Positions 30,614 through 39,433 of a stretch of 64,000 nt of DNA are shown in pieces. The stretch lies in the NCBI RefSeq assembly GCF_001375515.1, contig NZ_CTDX01000015.1, positions 1 to 64,000 of the forward strand. The letters are read 5' to 3'. This DNA comes from Bacillus kwashiorkori (GTDB lineage Bacteria; Bacillota; Bacilli; Bacillales; Caldibacillaceae). Numbering within the stretch: position 1 is the first letter of the stretch; the number at the start of each line of letters is the position of its first letter. Below the pieces are notes generated by a model, which saw nothing but the letters and a program-made list of their open reading frames with translations, ran no database searches and was not told the origin of the DNA. The translations under genes and the position numbers were made by a program.

Positions 30614-31450
30614 TTGGCGAACTTATCATATAGGGAGAAGTTGTTGTTCGAAGGGTTATTCGGTATGGATTCTGGTTATGTGTTGGATTTTAGTAATTCT
30701 ACTTTTGCAAGATTTATTGCAGAAACGATAAATCTTGATATTTATGATGGAGACGGATATCAAGAGTATTGTTCAAAAGCAAATAAATTACGACAGATAT
30801 GGTCCAAAGAACCTAATGCAGTAGTCGGAAAGCTAATGGATGAATTACTAAATTATTATGAAGATTATCATAATAGAATGGAAGAACCGTTATCTGAACA
30901 ACAAAATAAAACAATTAACGAATTGCGAACTGTAACTAAGAAGCTGATGGGAACAGATATTACAATAAATTTACCCCATAAATCTGAAGAGACTTTGCAA
31001 ACACTCATGGAAGATATCAATGACTCATTGGCACGAAACAAACCTACCTTAGTTCTTGATAGACTGCATACATTTGCTACAAAGTTATTGCGTCAAGCAT
31101 GTATTGACAACGATATCAACGTCTTAGATGGAAAGGGTAATTATTTACCTCTACATAGTCTTGCGGGGATGCTCAAAAAGAAATATGAAAAAGATCAAAT
31201 TTTTGAATCATCCTTTACGTTAAGGGCATTGCAAAATAGTATTTCATTATTCGATAGTTACAATGATATACGAAATACAAAAAGCTATGCACATGACAAT
31301 GAAATCCTAAATTCAATTGAAGCAGACTTTGTTGTTAGAGCAATGGCTAACGTTATAACTTTTATTGATAAGATAGAAACGAATAGAAAAAAAGTTGAGT
31401 TTCAAAAGCAGAGTAAGTCTGACAATGTTCCTATTGAATTACCTTTCTAA
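30614..31450 (+). CDS. HEPN/Abi-C-type protein embedded in the BREX operon
   Basis: A 278-residue protein not part of the canonical BREX set. The C-terminal half (about residues 145–260) resembles the abortive-infection C-terminal domain. It contains DIRNTKSYAHDNE, in which R220–N221 and H227 form the R-N-x5-H arrangement typical of HEPN ribonucleases. The N-terminal half has a helical region (IWSKEPNAVVGKLMDELLNY). It starts at TTG 30614 behind GGGGGGATG, 70 bases after pglX and 48 before pglZ, all on one strand. By family knowledge it could be an RNase that kills or stalls infected cells when BREX fails. That role is inferred. Confidence 0.78.
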   Translation: MANLSYREKLLFEGLFGMDSGYVLDFSNSTFARFIAETINLDIYDGDGYQEYCSKANKLRQIWSKEPNAVVGKLMDELLNYYEDYHNRMEEPLSEQQNKTINELRTVTKKLMGTDITINLPHKSEETLQTLMEDINDSLARNKPTLVLDRLHTFATKLLRQACIDNDINVLDGKGNYLPLHSLAGMLKKKYEKDQIFESSFTLRALQNSISLFDSYNDIRNTKSYAHDNEILNSIEADFVVRAMANVITFIDKIETNRKKVEFQKQSKSDNVPIELPF

Positions 31451-31498
31451 TTATTAGAGGAGTAAGGGTAGATATTTTGAATGGGTGAGGTGAGTTGA

Positions 31499-34057
31499 AT
31501 GAATATAACTCAAATAGTATCAGCCCTTAAAGACATTTTTAATGAACCGTTAAAAGATGGGGAGCAACGAAAAATTGTCTTTTGGGTGGATAAGGATCAA
31601 GAGTTTATTGAGGAATTTGATCAATTGACAGTGGATGGAGTTAAAGTCCAAACATTATCGGAAAACAATCAATTTTATATGAAGCATTTATTAGAGGAAG
31701 AAGATCCATCTTCTCATTATTTGATATACACAACGTTAGAATTAGGGTTAGAAGATAACTGGTTAGCAGATACAGTGTTCTATTCGAAAACGTTTTATGC
31801 AGACCGTATTTCGCTTATATTAAGTGAACTTCAGATAGATCCTTCTCTACGTGGAGTTATTAAAAAATATGAGCGTTTCTTCCATAACAAAGAGCGTTAT
31901 CGTAAGTTTCAAGCTTTAGGCATTGAATCATACAGTGAAGAAATAATTGAACTTGCAATCATGAGTGTGCTTTGTAACGTGAAGGTTCCTGATTTTGAAG
32001 AAGTGTTAAAGACTGTACTAATGGATACGCTGGAAGATAGTGATAATAAGTTTTTAACTCAGATGGACAAGTTTTTCGATATAGAAGTATTTTGGAAGTA
32101 TGTATTCAAACAGTATGGCTATGAACGTGACAATAAGACATTAAAAACATTGTTTATACATATGGCTGTAACGGCATTTAGCCATTCTGTAAATGAGCAA
32201 TATTTGTCGAGTATAAAAGATTTTATTGCTGTACGAAATCGCACGAACTGTCTTGTATTCATTGACCATTGGATGCACCATAAGACTGATTTTGAAGTGT
32301 TTGATGAGTATGTTGAAATGGCAGAGAAAGAGATCCAACTTCCTCATGTACTACAAACAGTTCCAATTGAAGAGCTAAAGAAAGCCGAAACGTTTCCTTA
32401 TATTGACCGAGCAATCATTATTTATATTGCCAATAGCTTGCTCGAAAAACTTGAAGATTATGAAGAGTACACGAAATTAATTAAACTAAGACGGTCAAAA
32501 CATTTTTACGAACGTTATGCAAATATTTACGAGGCACTTTTTTATGCGGTTAAAATGCAGGAATTCTATAAAGAGTATCAACAAGGAATTCCAACAGGTC
32601 GAGCAATAGATATTTATGAAGCATATCAAAGTAAGTATTATCAGATGGATACGTATTATCGTAAGTTTTATGTCGCCTATGATGAAGAAAGTAATCATGA
32701 AATACTGAAGAAATTAAAAGAAGTGGTGGAGCATTTATATACACATTGGTTTCTGGGCGAGTTAAGTGCGAACTGGTCTCAAGCTGTAAAGGCAGAAATG
32801 ACGCAACAATGGTCATTACCAGGTGTTTTAAACCAACAGCAGTTTTATTCTTCCATTGTATCTCCACACATTCGAAAAGGTGAGCGAGTATTCGTCATTA
32901 TTTCCGATGCATTCCGATATGAAATCGGGGTAGAACTGACAGAACGATTAAACACTGAGACGATTGGTACATGTGATATCCAGTCCATGCTTGGAGTCAT
33001 CCCTTCTGTTACAAAGTTAGGTATGGCATCATTACTCCCACATAAATCTATTGATTTTGATTCGAAGGGGCAAGTATTCGTAAACGACAAGGATTCATCA
33101 GGCTTGGAAAACCGCAAATTCATTATTGAATCAACTGTAAAAGATAGCATGGCAGTACGTTTCCAAGATGTTTTGAATATGAACAAAGCAGGCAGACGTG
33201 AAATATTTAAAGGAAAGAAACTCATTTATATCTACCACGACAGCATTGATGCAATGGGAGATAAAGCATCTACGGAAATATATACATTTACTGCAGTAGA
33301 AAAAGCACTGGATGAAATATCTAAGCTAATAAAAATTATTCGAGATGACCTTTCTGGAACGAACGTTTTAATTACTGCTGATCATGGCTTCCTTTATCAA
33401 AGAGAACCTTTAGAGGAAAGCGATAAAATTGAGAAAGTACAGTTGGAAAAGATTGAAGTAAAACGTCGTTACGCTTTATCTAAAGAAATTCAGGACATTC
33501 CTGGGCAATTAACGATTGATTTGGCTTCCGTTATTAAAAATGAACAACAATTAAACGTTTATGTGCCAAATGGAACGCTACGTAATCGTATGCAAGGTTC
33601 TGGCGTGAATTTTAGCCATGGAGGGGCAAGTCTACAAGAAATAGTTGTTCCACTCCTATCCTTCAAGAATAAACGTGCTGGTCAAAAGGGAGTTCAAGCG
33701 ATTTCGAAAGTCGATATTAAACTGACAAGTACGACGCAAAAAATTACAAATAGCATCTTTAACTTAAACTTCTTCCAAACAGAAAAAGTAGAGGAGAAAA
33801 CAAAACCTCGAACGGTGGTTATTTATATGGCTGACGAAGAAGGGAACGTACTTTCAAATGAAGAAACCATTATTGGCGATCGTTCATTTGATAATCCAGC
33901 CGACCGTACATTCAAGCTACAGTTTGTGTTAAAAAGCATTCCATATGATCGGAATAAAACTTATTATCTGATCATTAAAGATACGGAAACAGGCGTTATA
34001 ACAGAAAAAGTCCCATTTACGATTAACTTAGGAATTGTAAGTGATTTTGACTTCTAA
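31499..34057 (+). CDS. pglZ: BREX phosphatase-like protein PglZ
   Basis: PglZ is the signature BREX protein, with an alkaline-phosphatase-like domain. The 852-residue chain carries the metal-binding stretches VFVIISDAFRYEIGVELTER (about residues 462–481) and VLITADHGFLYQREP (about 623–637), typical of the type 1 PglZ-A subfamily. The C-terminal part is beta-rich. The start is ATG 31499 after GGGTGAGGTGAG. It follows the inserted HEPN gene and precedes brxL by 24 bases. All expected residues of the phosphatase core appear present. Confidence 0.94.
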   Translation: MNITQIVSALKDIFNEPLKDGEQRKIVFWVDKDQEFIEEFDQLTVDGVKVQTLSENNQFYMKHLLEEEDPSSHYLIYTTLELGLEDNWLADTVFYSKTFYADRISLILSELQIDPSLRGVIKKYERFFHNKERYRKFQALGIESYSEEIIELAIMSVLCNVKVPDFEEVLKTVLMDTLEDSDNKFLTQMDKFFDIEVFWKYVFKQYGYERDNKTLKTLFIHMAVTAFSHSVNEQYLSSIKDFIAVRNRTNCLVFIDHWMHHKTDFEVFDEYVEMAEKEIQLPHVLQTVPIEELKKAETFPYIDRAIIIYIANSLLEKLEDYEEYTKLIKLRRSKHFYERYANIYEALFYAVKMQEFYKEYQQGIPTGRAIDIYEAYQSKYYQMDTYYRKFYVAYDEESNHEILKKLKEVVEHLYTHWFLGELSANWSQAVKAEMTQQWSLPGVLNQQQFYSSIVSPHIRKGERVFVIISDAFRYEIGVELTERLNTETIGTCDIQSMLGVIPSVTKLGMASLLPHKSIDFDSKGQVFVNDKDSSGLENRKFIIESTVKDSMAVRFQDVLNMNKAGRREIFKGKKLIYIYHDSIDAMGDKASTEIYTFTAVEKALDEISKLIKIIRDDLSGTNVLITADHGFLYQREPLEESDKIEKVQLEKIEVKRRYALSKEIQDIPGQLTIDLASVIKNEQQLNVYVPNGTLRNRMQGSGVNFSHGGASLQEIVVPLLSFKNKRAGQKGVQAISKVDIKLTSTTQKITNSIFNLNFFQTEKVEEKTKPRTVVIYMADEEGNVLSNEETIIGDRSFDNPADRTFKLQFVLKSIPYDRNKTYYLIIKDTETGVITEKVPFTINLGIVSDFDF

Positions 34058-34081
34058 GTTGTGATGATTGGAGGGGTGAGG

Positions 34082-36139
34082 ATGGACGAAAAAGTAGAGG
34101 AAACAATGACACTGGATCTCGATAAAAAATTAAATAATGTCTTTGCAGGTCGAGTTGTTCGCAAAGATTTGACGAAGCTCATTAAAGAAGGGGCAAACGT
34201 TCCTATTTATGTGTTGGAGTATCTTCTCGGTATGTACTGTGCTACCGATGATGAACAGAGCATTCTTGAAGGCGTAGAACGTGTTAAAAAAATCTTATCG
34301 GATAATTTCGTCCGACCTGACGAAGCAGAAAAAATAAAATCACGTATTCGAGAGCTTGGTCAATATTCCATTATTGATAAAGTAACTGTTGCATTGAACC
34401 CGAAAATTGATACGTATGAGGCGGAATTTTCTAATTTGGGCTTAAAAGGAGTTCCAGTACCAGCAAGTTATGTGAAAGAGTTTGATAAACTACTTGTTGG
34501 TGGTATTTGGTGCATGATCAAGCTTGACTACTATTATGATGAAGAAGTACGGAATGTGAGTCCGTTTACAGTAAATAACTTAAAGCCAATTCAAATGCCC
34601 AATATGGACATTGACGAGATTTTTAATGGCAGAAAACAATTTACGAAAGAGGAATGGATTGATGTATTAGTTCGTTCTATTGGAATGGAGCCAACACAAT
34701 TAGAAGAGCGTGTGAAATGGCATCTTTTGTTGCGACTTGTAGCTCTCGTAGAAAACAATTACAATATGTGTGAATTAGGTCCACGAGGTACGGGGAAATC
34801 CCATGTGTACAAAGAAGTATCGCCAAATTCAATTCTTGTGTCGGGTGGACAATCAACAGTAGCAAACCTCTTCTATAATATGTCTACAAGAAAAGTAGGA
34901 CTTGTTGGACTATGGGACTGTGTTGCCTTTGACGAAGTAGCAGGAATTCGCTTTAAAGACAAAGACGGAATTCAGATTATGAAAGATTATATGGCTTCAG
35001 GTTCCTTTGCAAGAGGGAAGGAAGAAAAAGCCGCCTCTGCCTCGATGGTATTCGTGGGTAACATCAACCAAAGTGTGGACACGTTAATAAAAACATCGCA
35101 CTTATTTGCACCATTCCCACCAGAAATGGCAAATGACACAGCGTTCTTTGATCGTATGCATTATTACCTACCTGGCTGGGAGGTCCCCAAGATGAGACCT
35201 GAATATTTCACTGATAAGTATGGTTTCATTGTAGATTATATTGCTGAGTTTTTCAGAGAAATGCGGAAGCGTTCATTTGCGGATGCGATTGACCGTTATT
35301 TCAAACTTGGCAATAACTTAAATCAACGTGATACAGTAGCGGTTCGTAAAACTGTTTCGGGATTAGTTAAATTAATATACCCTAATGGTGAATATACAAG
35401 GGAAGATATTGAAGAAATTCTACAATATGCCTTGGAGGGGCGTCGTCGTGTGAAGGAACAGCTCAAGAAAATAGGGGGCATGGAGTTCTATGATGTCATG
35501 TTCTCTTATCTTGATAAAGAAACAATGGCTGAGGAATATGTCTCAGTACCCGAACAAGGTGGAGGTAAGCTAATACCCGAAGGAATGGGGAGACCTGGAC
35601 ATGTATACGTAGTCGGTCATGGTAATTCAGGAATGATTGGTGTATACAAGTTGGAAAACCAAGTCGTATCAGGGACAGGAAAATTCGATAAATCAGGTGT
35701 TGGCTCTCACCGAGGAGCAAAGGAAAGCCTTGATACGGCATTCCGTTTCTTTACCGCTAACAGCAAATCAATAAGCAACACAATCAGTACGAAGACGAAA
35801 GACTATTTGATGCATATTAGTGACTTACAAGGAATTGGGTTAACAGATGAATTAGCAATAGCTGAACTCATCGCTCTATGTTCGGGAGCCTTAGAAAAGC
35901 CAGTGCAAGAATCCTTAGTTGTTCTCGGATCTATGACAGTGGGAGGCACAATTTCTAAAGTCGAAGAGTTTGCAAACATGTTGCAAGTTTGTGTAGATGC
36001 GGGAGCAAAAAGAGTGCTAATTCCAGCCATTTCGATTGTTGATTTACAAACAGTGCCTTCTGATTTATTAGTAAAAATCCAACCAATCTTCTATTCTGAT
36101 CCGATTGATGCTGTGTATAAAGCGTTGGGTATAAGTTGA
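34082..36139 (+). CDS. brxL: BREX Lon-like protein BrxL
   Basis: BrxL is the AAA+ Lon-like effector of type 1 BREX, a DNA-binding ring in studied homologues. The P-loop is in ELGPRGTGKSHVYKEVSP (about residues 233–250), Walker B in WDCVAFDEVAGIRFKD (about 279–294), and a Lon-protease-like C-terminal domain ends the chain (LVVLGSMTVGGTISKVEEFA). I start it at ATG 34082 (MDEKVEETMTLDLDKKLNNV) behind GGAGGGGTGAGG, giving 685 residues. It is the last gene of the operon; a terminator stands 32 bases after the stop. Confidence 0.94.
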   Translation: MDEKVEETMTLDLDKKLNNVFAGRVVRKDLTKLIKEGANVPIYVLEYLLGMYCATDDEQSILEGVERVKKILSDNFVRPDEAEKIKSRIRELGQYSIIDKVTVALNPKIDTYEAEFSNLGLKGVPVPASYVKEFDKLLVGGIWCMIKLDYYYDEEVRNVSPFTVNNLKPIQMPNMDIDEIFNGRKQFTKEEWIDVLVRSIGMEPTQLEERVKWHLLLRLVALVENNYNMCELGPRGTGKSHVYKEVSPNSILVSGGQSTVANLFYNMSTRKVGLVGLWDCVAFDEVAGIRFKDKDGIQIMKDYMASGSFARGKEEKAASASMVFVGNINQSVDTLIKTSHLFAPFPPEMANDTAFFDRMHYYLPGWEVPKMRPEYFTDKYGFIVDYIAEFFREMRKRSFADAIDRYFKLGNNLNQRDTVAVRKTVSGLVKLIYPNGEYTREDIEEILQYALEGRRRVKEQLKKIGGMEFYDVMFSYLDKETMAEEYVSVPEQGGGKLIPEGMGRPGHVYVVGHGNSGMIGVYKLENQVVSGTGKFDKSGVGSHRGAKESLDTAFRFFTANSKSISNTISTKTKDYLMHISDLQGIGLTDELAIAELIALCSGALEKPVQESLVVLGSMTVGGTISKVEEFANMLQVCVDAGAKRVLIPAISIVDLQTVPSDLLVKIQPIFYSDPIDAVYKALGIS

Positions 36140-36170
36140 AAAGGTTTGGAAGGTAACTATATTTAAAGGA

Positions 36171-36196
36171 AAGAGTCGGTAATGCCGATTCTTTTT
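36171..36196 (+). terminator. Intrinsic terminator of the BREX operon
   Basis: AAGAGTCGG (36171–36179) pairs with CCGATTCTT (36185–36193) with one G·U pair, followed by TTTC. Confidence 0.75.
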
Positions 36197-36233
36197 CTAT
36201 ATATTGAAAGAAAATTTGGATGGGGAATGTGGT

Positions 36234-37037
36234 GTGAAAATTTATACAAGAGATTATACTGTATTAACAACTGAAGAGTTAAAAGAATGGGACAATTTAA
36301 AGGAAAAAGAGATTGTTCATAAATCAGGAAAATTTGTTGTTAGAAAAAATAAGTACAGAGAATACCCTGTTGCAGTAAGACACTATGAAAGTTTGTTTCC
36401 GAATAATCATTTGGATATCGTTGATTTGCAGAAAGTAGACATGTTATCAGAATTAGTAGAAGAATTTCATCAATTAATAGACAATTCTACTTCAAACGAA
36501 AAGTCTATTCTGAATTGAATTCGTGAAAAAAGTGCTTACTTTATAATTGCATCTATCATGAAGGGTCCTTATAATTTCGGTCATCATGATGCATTTATTT
36601 TTCCAGAATTTCAATTAGGAAACTCATATCAAGTTGATTACCTACTTGTTGGGCGGAATTCTGGGGGTTATGAATTTATCTTTGTAGAGTTGGAACATCC
36701 GAATAAACATATTACTTTAACTGATGGTCATTTAGGTGATGCAATAAGAAAAGGAGAGAGGCAGGTAATTGACTGGAAATACTGGTTAGAAGCGAATTAT
36801 GCGACACTCTATGAAACATTTAATAAGTATAAAGATCCCAAGAAGTCGTTACCAGTTGAATTTATGAAGTATGATAGTACACGTATTCACTATGCTGTAA
36901 TTGCAGGAAGGCGAAATGATTTCAACGATAAAACCTATCAATTAAAACGACAAAAGTTAACAGAAAGTATTTTATTACTGCACTATGATAACCTTTATGA
37001 TTCGGCTAAAGCATTGATTGGTGAGTCTACTTATTAA
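36234..37037 (+). pseudogene. Shedu-like nuclease (DUF4263/SduA type) interrupted by one in-frame TGA
   Basis: Two pieces in the same reading frame (36234–36518 and 36519–37037) are separated only by TGA at 36516–36518. The codons after the stop (IREKSAYFIIASIMKGPYNF) continue an obvious protein. The second piece has the Shedu nuclease pattern: YQVDYLLVGRNSGGYEFIFV, then an Asp...Glu-Leu-Glu core (VELEHPNKHIT) and GERQVIDWKYWLEANY. Read through, it would be about 267 residues. The likely ancestral codon is TGG (Trp). The start GTG 36234 follows GGATGGGGAATG. It lies just after the BREX terminator. It is either a recent pseudogene or depends on UGA readthrough. Confidence 0.72.
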
Positions 37038-37115
37038 TTAATGCTAATCTGATTTAAAGGTTTTGCAGAAAAGCCAAATAGTGGAGAGTAGCTATTCGAC
37101 TCTTCTGCATAAATT

Positions 37116-37323
37116 AGAATAGTTGATTAATAAGGCTTTTGTATTCCAAGCTTACTGTCATTTCAGTGGGCTTTTCTTGTTTTAAAGAAATCTGGGGAAT
37201 GCCATTGCTCAGCTTACTGGCAATCATTTCAGCTAATTTTTCGAGGTCATTGATTGGGGGATTCGCAAGCATATCTTGGAGAATGAGGTGGCGAATATAG
37301 GACCTGATGGTACGTTCAGTGGT
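37116..37323 (-). pseudogene. C-terminal fragment of an unknown gene, cut by the IS3-family insertion
   Basis: The reverse strand reads about 67 codons without a start: SYIRHLILQDMLANPPINDL, then EKLAEMIASKLSNGI and a stop near 37116. The first part resembles the end of a ribbon–helix–helix or mobilisation accessory protein, but this is weak. Its upstream end coincides with the left end of the insertion sequence, which explains the truncation. Confidence 0.4.
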
Positions 37324-37669
37324 ATGTCAACACTAAGTTGGACAATTTTTTTAAGGTACTTAGCTTAAACTTATTATTTTATATGATTGATAAATAATGA
37401 CAGTTAAAAAGTCATACATCTGCTCGTCCGCCACCATTGACTTTGCTTTTGTCAGTGTAGTGGAATTAACGCAGGTCGGCAAAAGAAAAGCCTTTAGAGC
37501 TACCTGCAGATAAATCGTAACACTGACAAATCGATTCTAAGTATTCGCTGGTGGGGCCCCGCCCCCTTCCATCGCCTACTAAGAATCGGGCGCTACAGTA
37601 AATGGCAAGCAGCTATCGCTGTGGCTCTGAGGATCACCTTTCTTTTTCTTTCGCCCGATAAGTTCTTTC

Positions 37670-38515
37670 CTAAACAGTGGTATTCGTTCCAACCAGCTGC
37701 TTTTCTTTGAATTCCTTTGGCGTTAAGTAATCTAGAGATCCATGAATTCGGATGTTATTAAACCAATTAACATAATCAAATAGCTCAAGATCAAGCTCTT
37801 GTTGACTATCAAAAACTCTACCACTAACGAATTCTGTTTTAATCGTTTTGAACGTTGCTTCGGCAACTGCATTGTCATAAGGTGTTCCTTTTTCACTTAA
37901 GGATCTTGCGATTCCAAACGTCTCTAATGCCTGGTCTATGAGTTTGTTTTTAAACTCACTGCCTCGATCCGTATGAAATAATTCTAGGCGATTCAAGTTG
38001 TATTTTACTGTTGAAAAAGCACGTTGAACTAGCTCGGCATTTTTATTAGGACCAGCACTATAACCAATAATTTCACGATTATATAAATCTACTAAAACAC
38101 AAATATAATACCAGTTTTGTTTGACTCGAACGTATGTTAAATCACTCACAATAACTTTTAATTCTTGGTCCTGATTAAATTCACGATTTAGCACGTTTCC
38201 AATTTCAGACTCATTTACTGTTGATTTTCTAGGTTTAAATTGAGCGACTGTATATTTAGAGACAAGTCCTTGTTCTTTCATTATTCGCCCAATACGGCGG
38301 CGTGACACTGTCCAGCCTTGCTTTTGAAGCTCTTTTTTGATTTTTCTTTGACCATAAATGTTCCGACTATCTTTAAAGATTTTTACGATTAAATCTGTTA
38401 ATTCATCATCTTGATTATCTCGAATTTCCGCCTCATAATAGTACGTGCTTCTCGGAAGTTGTAGGACGGCGCACATTGCTGATATCGAGTATTTATGACG
38501 GTTATTCCGGATCAC
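37670..38515 (-). CDS. IS3-family transposase OrfB (DDE)
   Basis: A 281-residue integrase-like catalytic subunit. The DDE triad is complete: D125 (VSDLTYVRV), D183 (HTDRGSEFKN) and E219 (YDNAVAEATFKTIK), with 35 residues between the last two as is typical of IS3 elements. An HTH_21-type region is at about residues 30–90. It begins at GTG 38515, in the -1 frame relative to orfA and right behind it. The working enzyme is thus probably an OrfAB fusion made by -1 frameshifting near CGAAAGTAG. Confidence 0.93.
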   Translation of the reverse strand: MIRNNRHKYSISAMCAVLQLPRSTYYYEAEIRDNQDDELTDLIVKIFKDSRNIYGQRKIKKELQKQGWTVSRRRIGRIMKEQGLVSKYTVAQFKPRKSTVNESEIGNVLNREFNQDQELKVIVSDLTYVRVKQNWYYICVLVDLYNREIIGYSAGPNKNAELVQRAFSTVKYNLNRLELFHTDRGSEFKNKLIDQALETFGIARSLSEKGTPYDNAVAEATFKTIKTEFVSGRVFDSQQELDLELFDYVNWFNNIRIHGSLDYLTPKEFKEKQLVGTNTTV

Positions 38516-38517
38516 AT

Positions 38518-38802
38518 CTACTTTCGTCCCATTATCAGCGCGGCTTGCTTTAAAATATCATTCTCCATCATCAATCTTTGATTTTCTTTGCGGAGCCTAA
38601 TTAACTCTTCCTGTTCTGGTGTTCTATTGTCCTTTTCTTCAAAGGAACCACTTGTTTTATGCTGGCGAACCCATTTATCAAAGGAGGATGCCGTTAGTTC
38701 ATATTCTTTGATAATTTCGCTTCTAGGTTTACCTGATAGGTGTAGCTGAACGATTTGTTCTTTAAATTCTTTTGTGAATGTTCTTCTTGCTCTTTTGGTC
38801 AT
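38518..38802 (-). CDS. IS3-family transposase OrfA
   Basis: A 94-residue protein with an N-terminal helix–turn–helix (FTKEFKEQIVQLHLSGK, about residues 9–25) that binds the terminal repeats. A C-terminal leucine-zipper-like helix (EELIRLRKENQRLMMENDIL) precedes the KQAALIMGRK end common to IS3 OrfA. Its ATG lies about 70 bases inside the right end of the element. Confidence 0.92.
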   Translation of the reverse strand: MTKRARRTFTKEFKEQIVQLHLSGKPRSEIIKEYELTASSFDKWVRQHKTSGSFEEKDNRTPEQEELIRLRKENQRLMMENDILKQAALIMGRK

Positions 38803-39020
38803 AATTAATTCGCTCCTGACTTTTATGAATTAAGCTTATATGACCTTAACGAATCTGTCCAACTAAGTGTAACCTATCCAGAGGGCATATCTTAAAAAGG
38901 TATGTCTTTTTTGGTGGGAAACTTTAGATTATATTTATATTTTAGTAAAATTAGATTATTGGTATGTGAAAATTTTATTCTTAAATTCGATAGAACTTTT
39001 TAGACGGGAAGGTGTATGCG

Positions 39021-39419
39021 ATGACAGTAGAAAAAATATTGAACGACTTTTTAGACTGCATAAGCAAGTTTGATAGAGTAGTTATTAAACCGAGTAGTAA
39101 GAATCCTAATCGAAGAAATGTCTATGTAGGTTCATCAAAAAAGCGGTGGATGCAAATTGATATACGAGAAACGAACATTAATATTTGCATGGATCACAAC
39201 CATGGTGATTTAACAGAAGAAGATGTTCTTTTAACAGGCGTTCCTAATAAAAGGTCGAGAGGTAAAAATGGGTTTAACTTTAAGGTAGATAGTAAAAATT
39301 TCGATGCAGTACACTTTACGTTTTATGAAAATGATCCTTTTGATTTCGGTAGAAAAGAGTTTTGGGACTTCTTGGATAAGCACTATAAGTCGTATTTACG
39401 ACTTGTAAAGTTTCGTTAA
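39021..39419 (+). CDS. Unknown protein, first gene of a six-gene operon with AlbA_2 and TIR proteins
   Basis: A 132-residue soluble protein, not recognised with confidence. A beta-rich middle part (VVIKPSSKNPNRRNVYVGS and WMQIDIRETNINICMD) and a C-terminal helix (RKEFWDFLDKHYKSYLRLV) recall DUF5655-like small domains, but this is a guess. ATG 39021 has GGGAAGGTG 6–7 bases upstream; a GTG 9 bases earlier is less likely. The next gene starts 14 bases after its stop. It is first in a run of six same-strand genes ending in a TIR protein. Confidence 0.65.
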   Translation: MTVEKILNDFLDCISKFDRVVIKPSSKNPNRRNVYVGSSKKRWMQIDIRETNINICMDHNHGDLTEEDVLLTGVPNKRSRGKNGFNFKVDSKNFDAVHFTFYENDPFDFGRKEFWDFLDKHYKSYLRLVKFR

Positions 39420-39433
39420 GGGGTGAGAGTGTC

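Larger units (their letters stand above)
37329..38872 (-). mobile_element. IS3-family insertion sequence (about 1.5 kb)
   Basis: The left end has ACACTAAGTTGGACAATTTT (37330–37349), and the right end, read in reverse, has ACACTTAGTTGGACAGATTC. These are imperfect terminal inverted repeats. Between them lie orfA and orfB in the minus orientation and about 300 bases of noncoding sequence beyond orfB. Both ORFs and both ends are present, so the element looks complete. The exact tips and a target duplication could not be fixed by eye. Confidence 0.85.
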
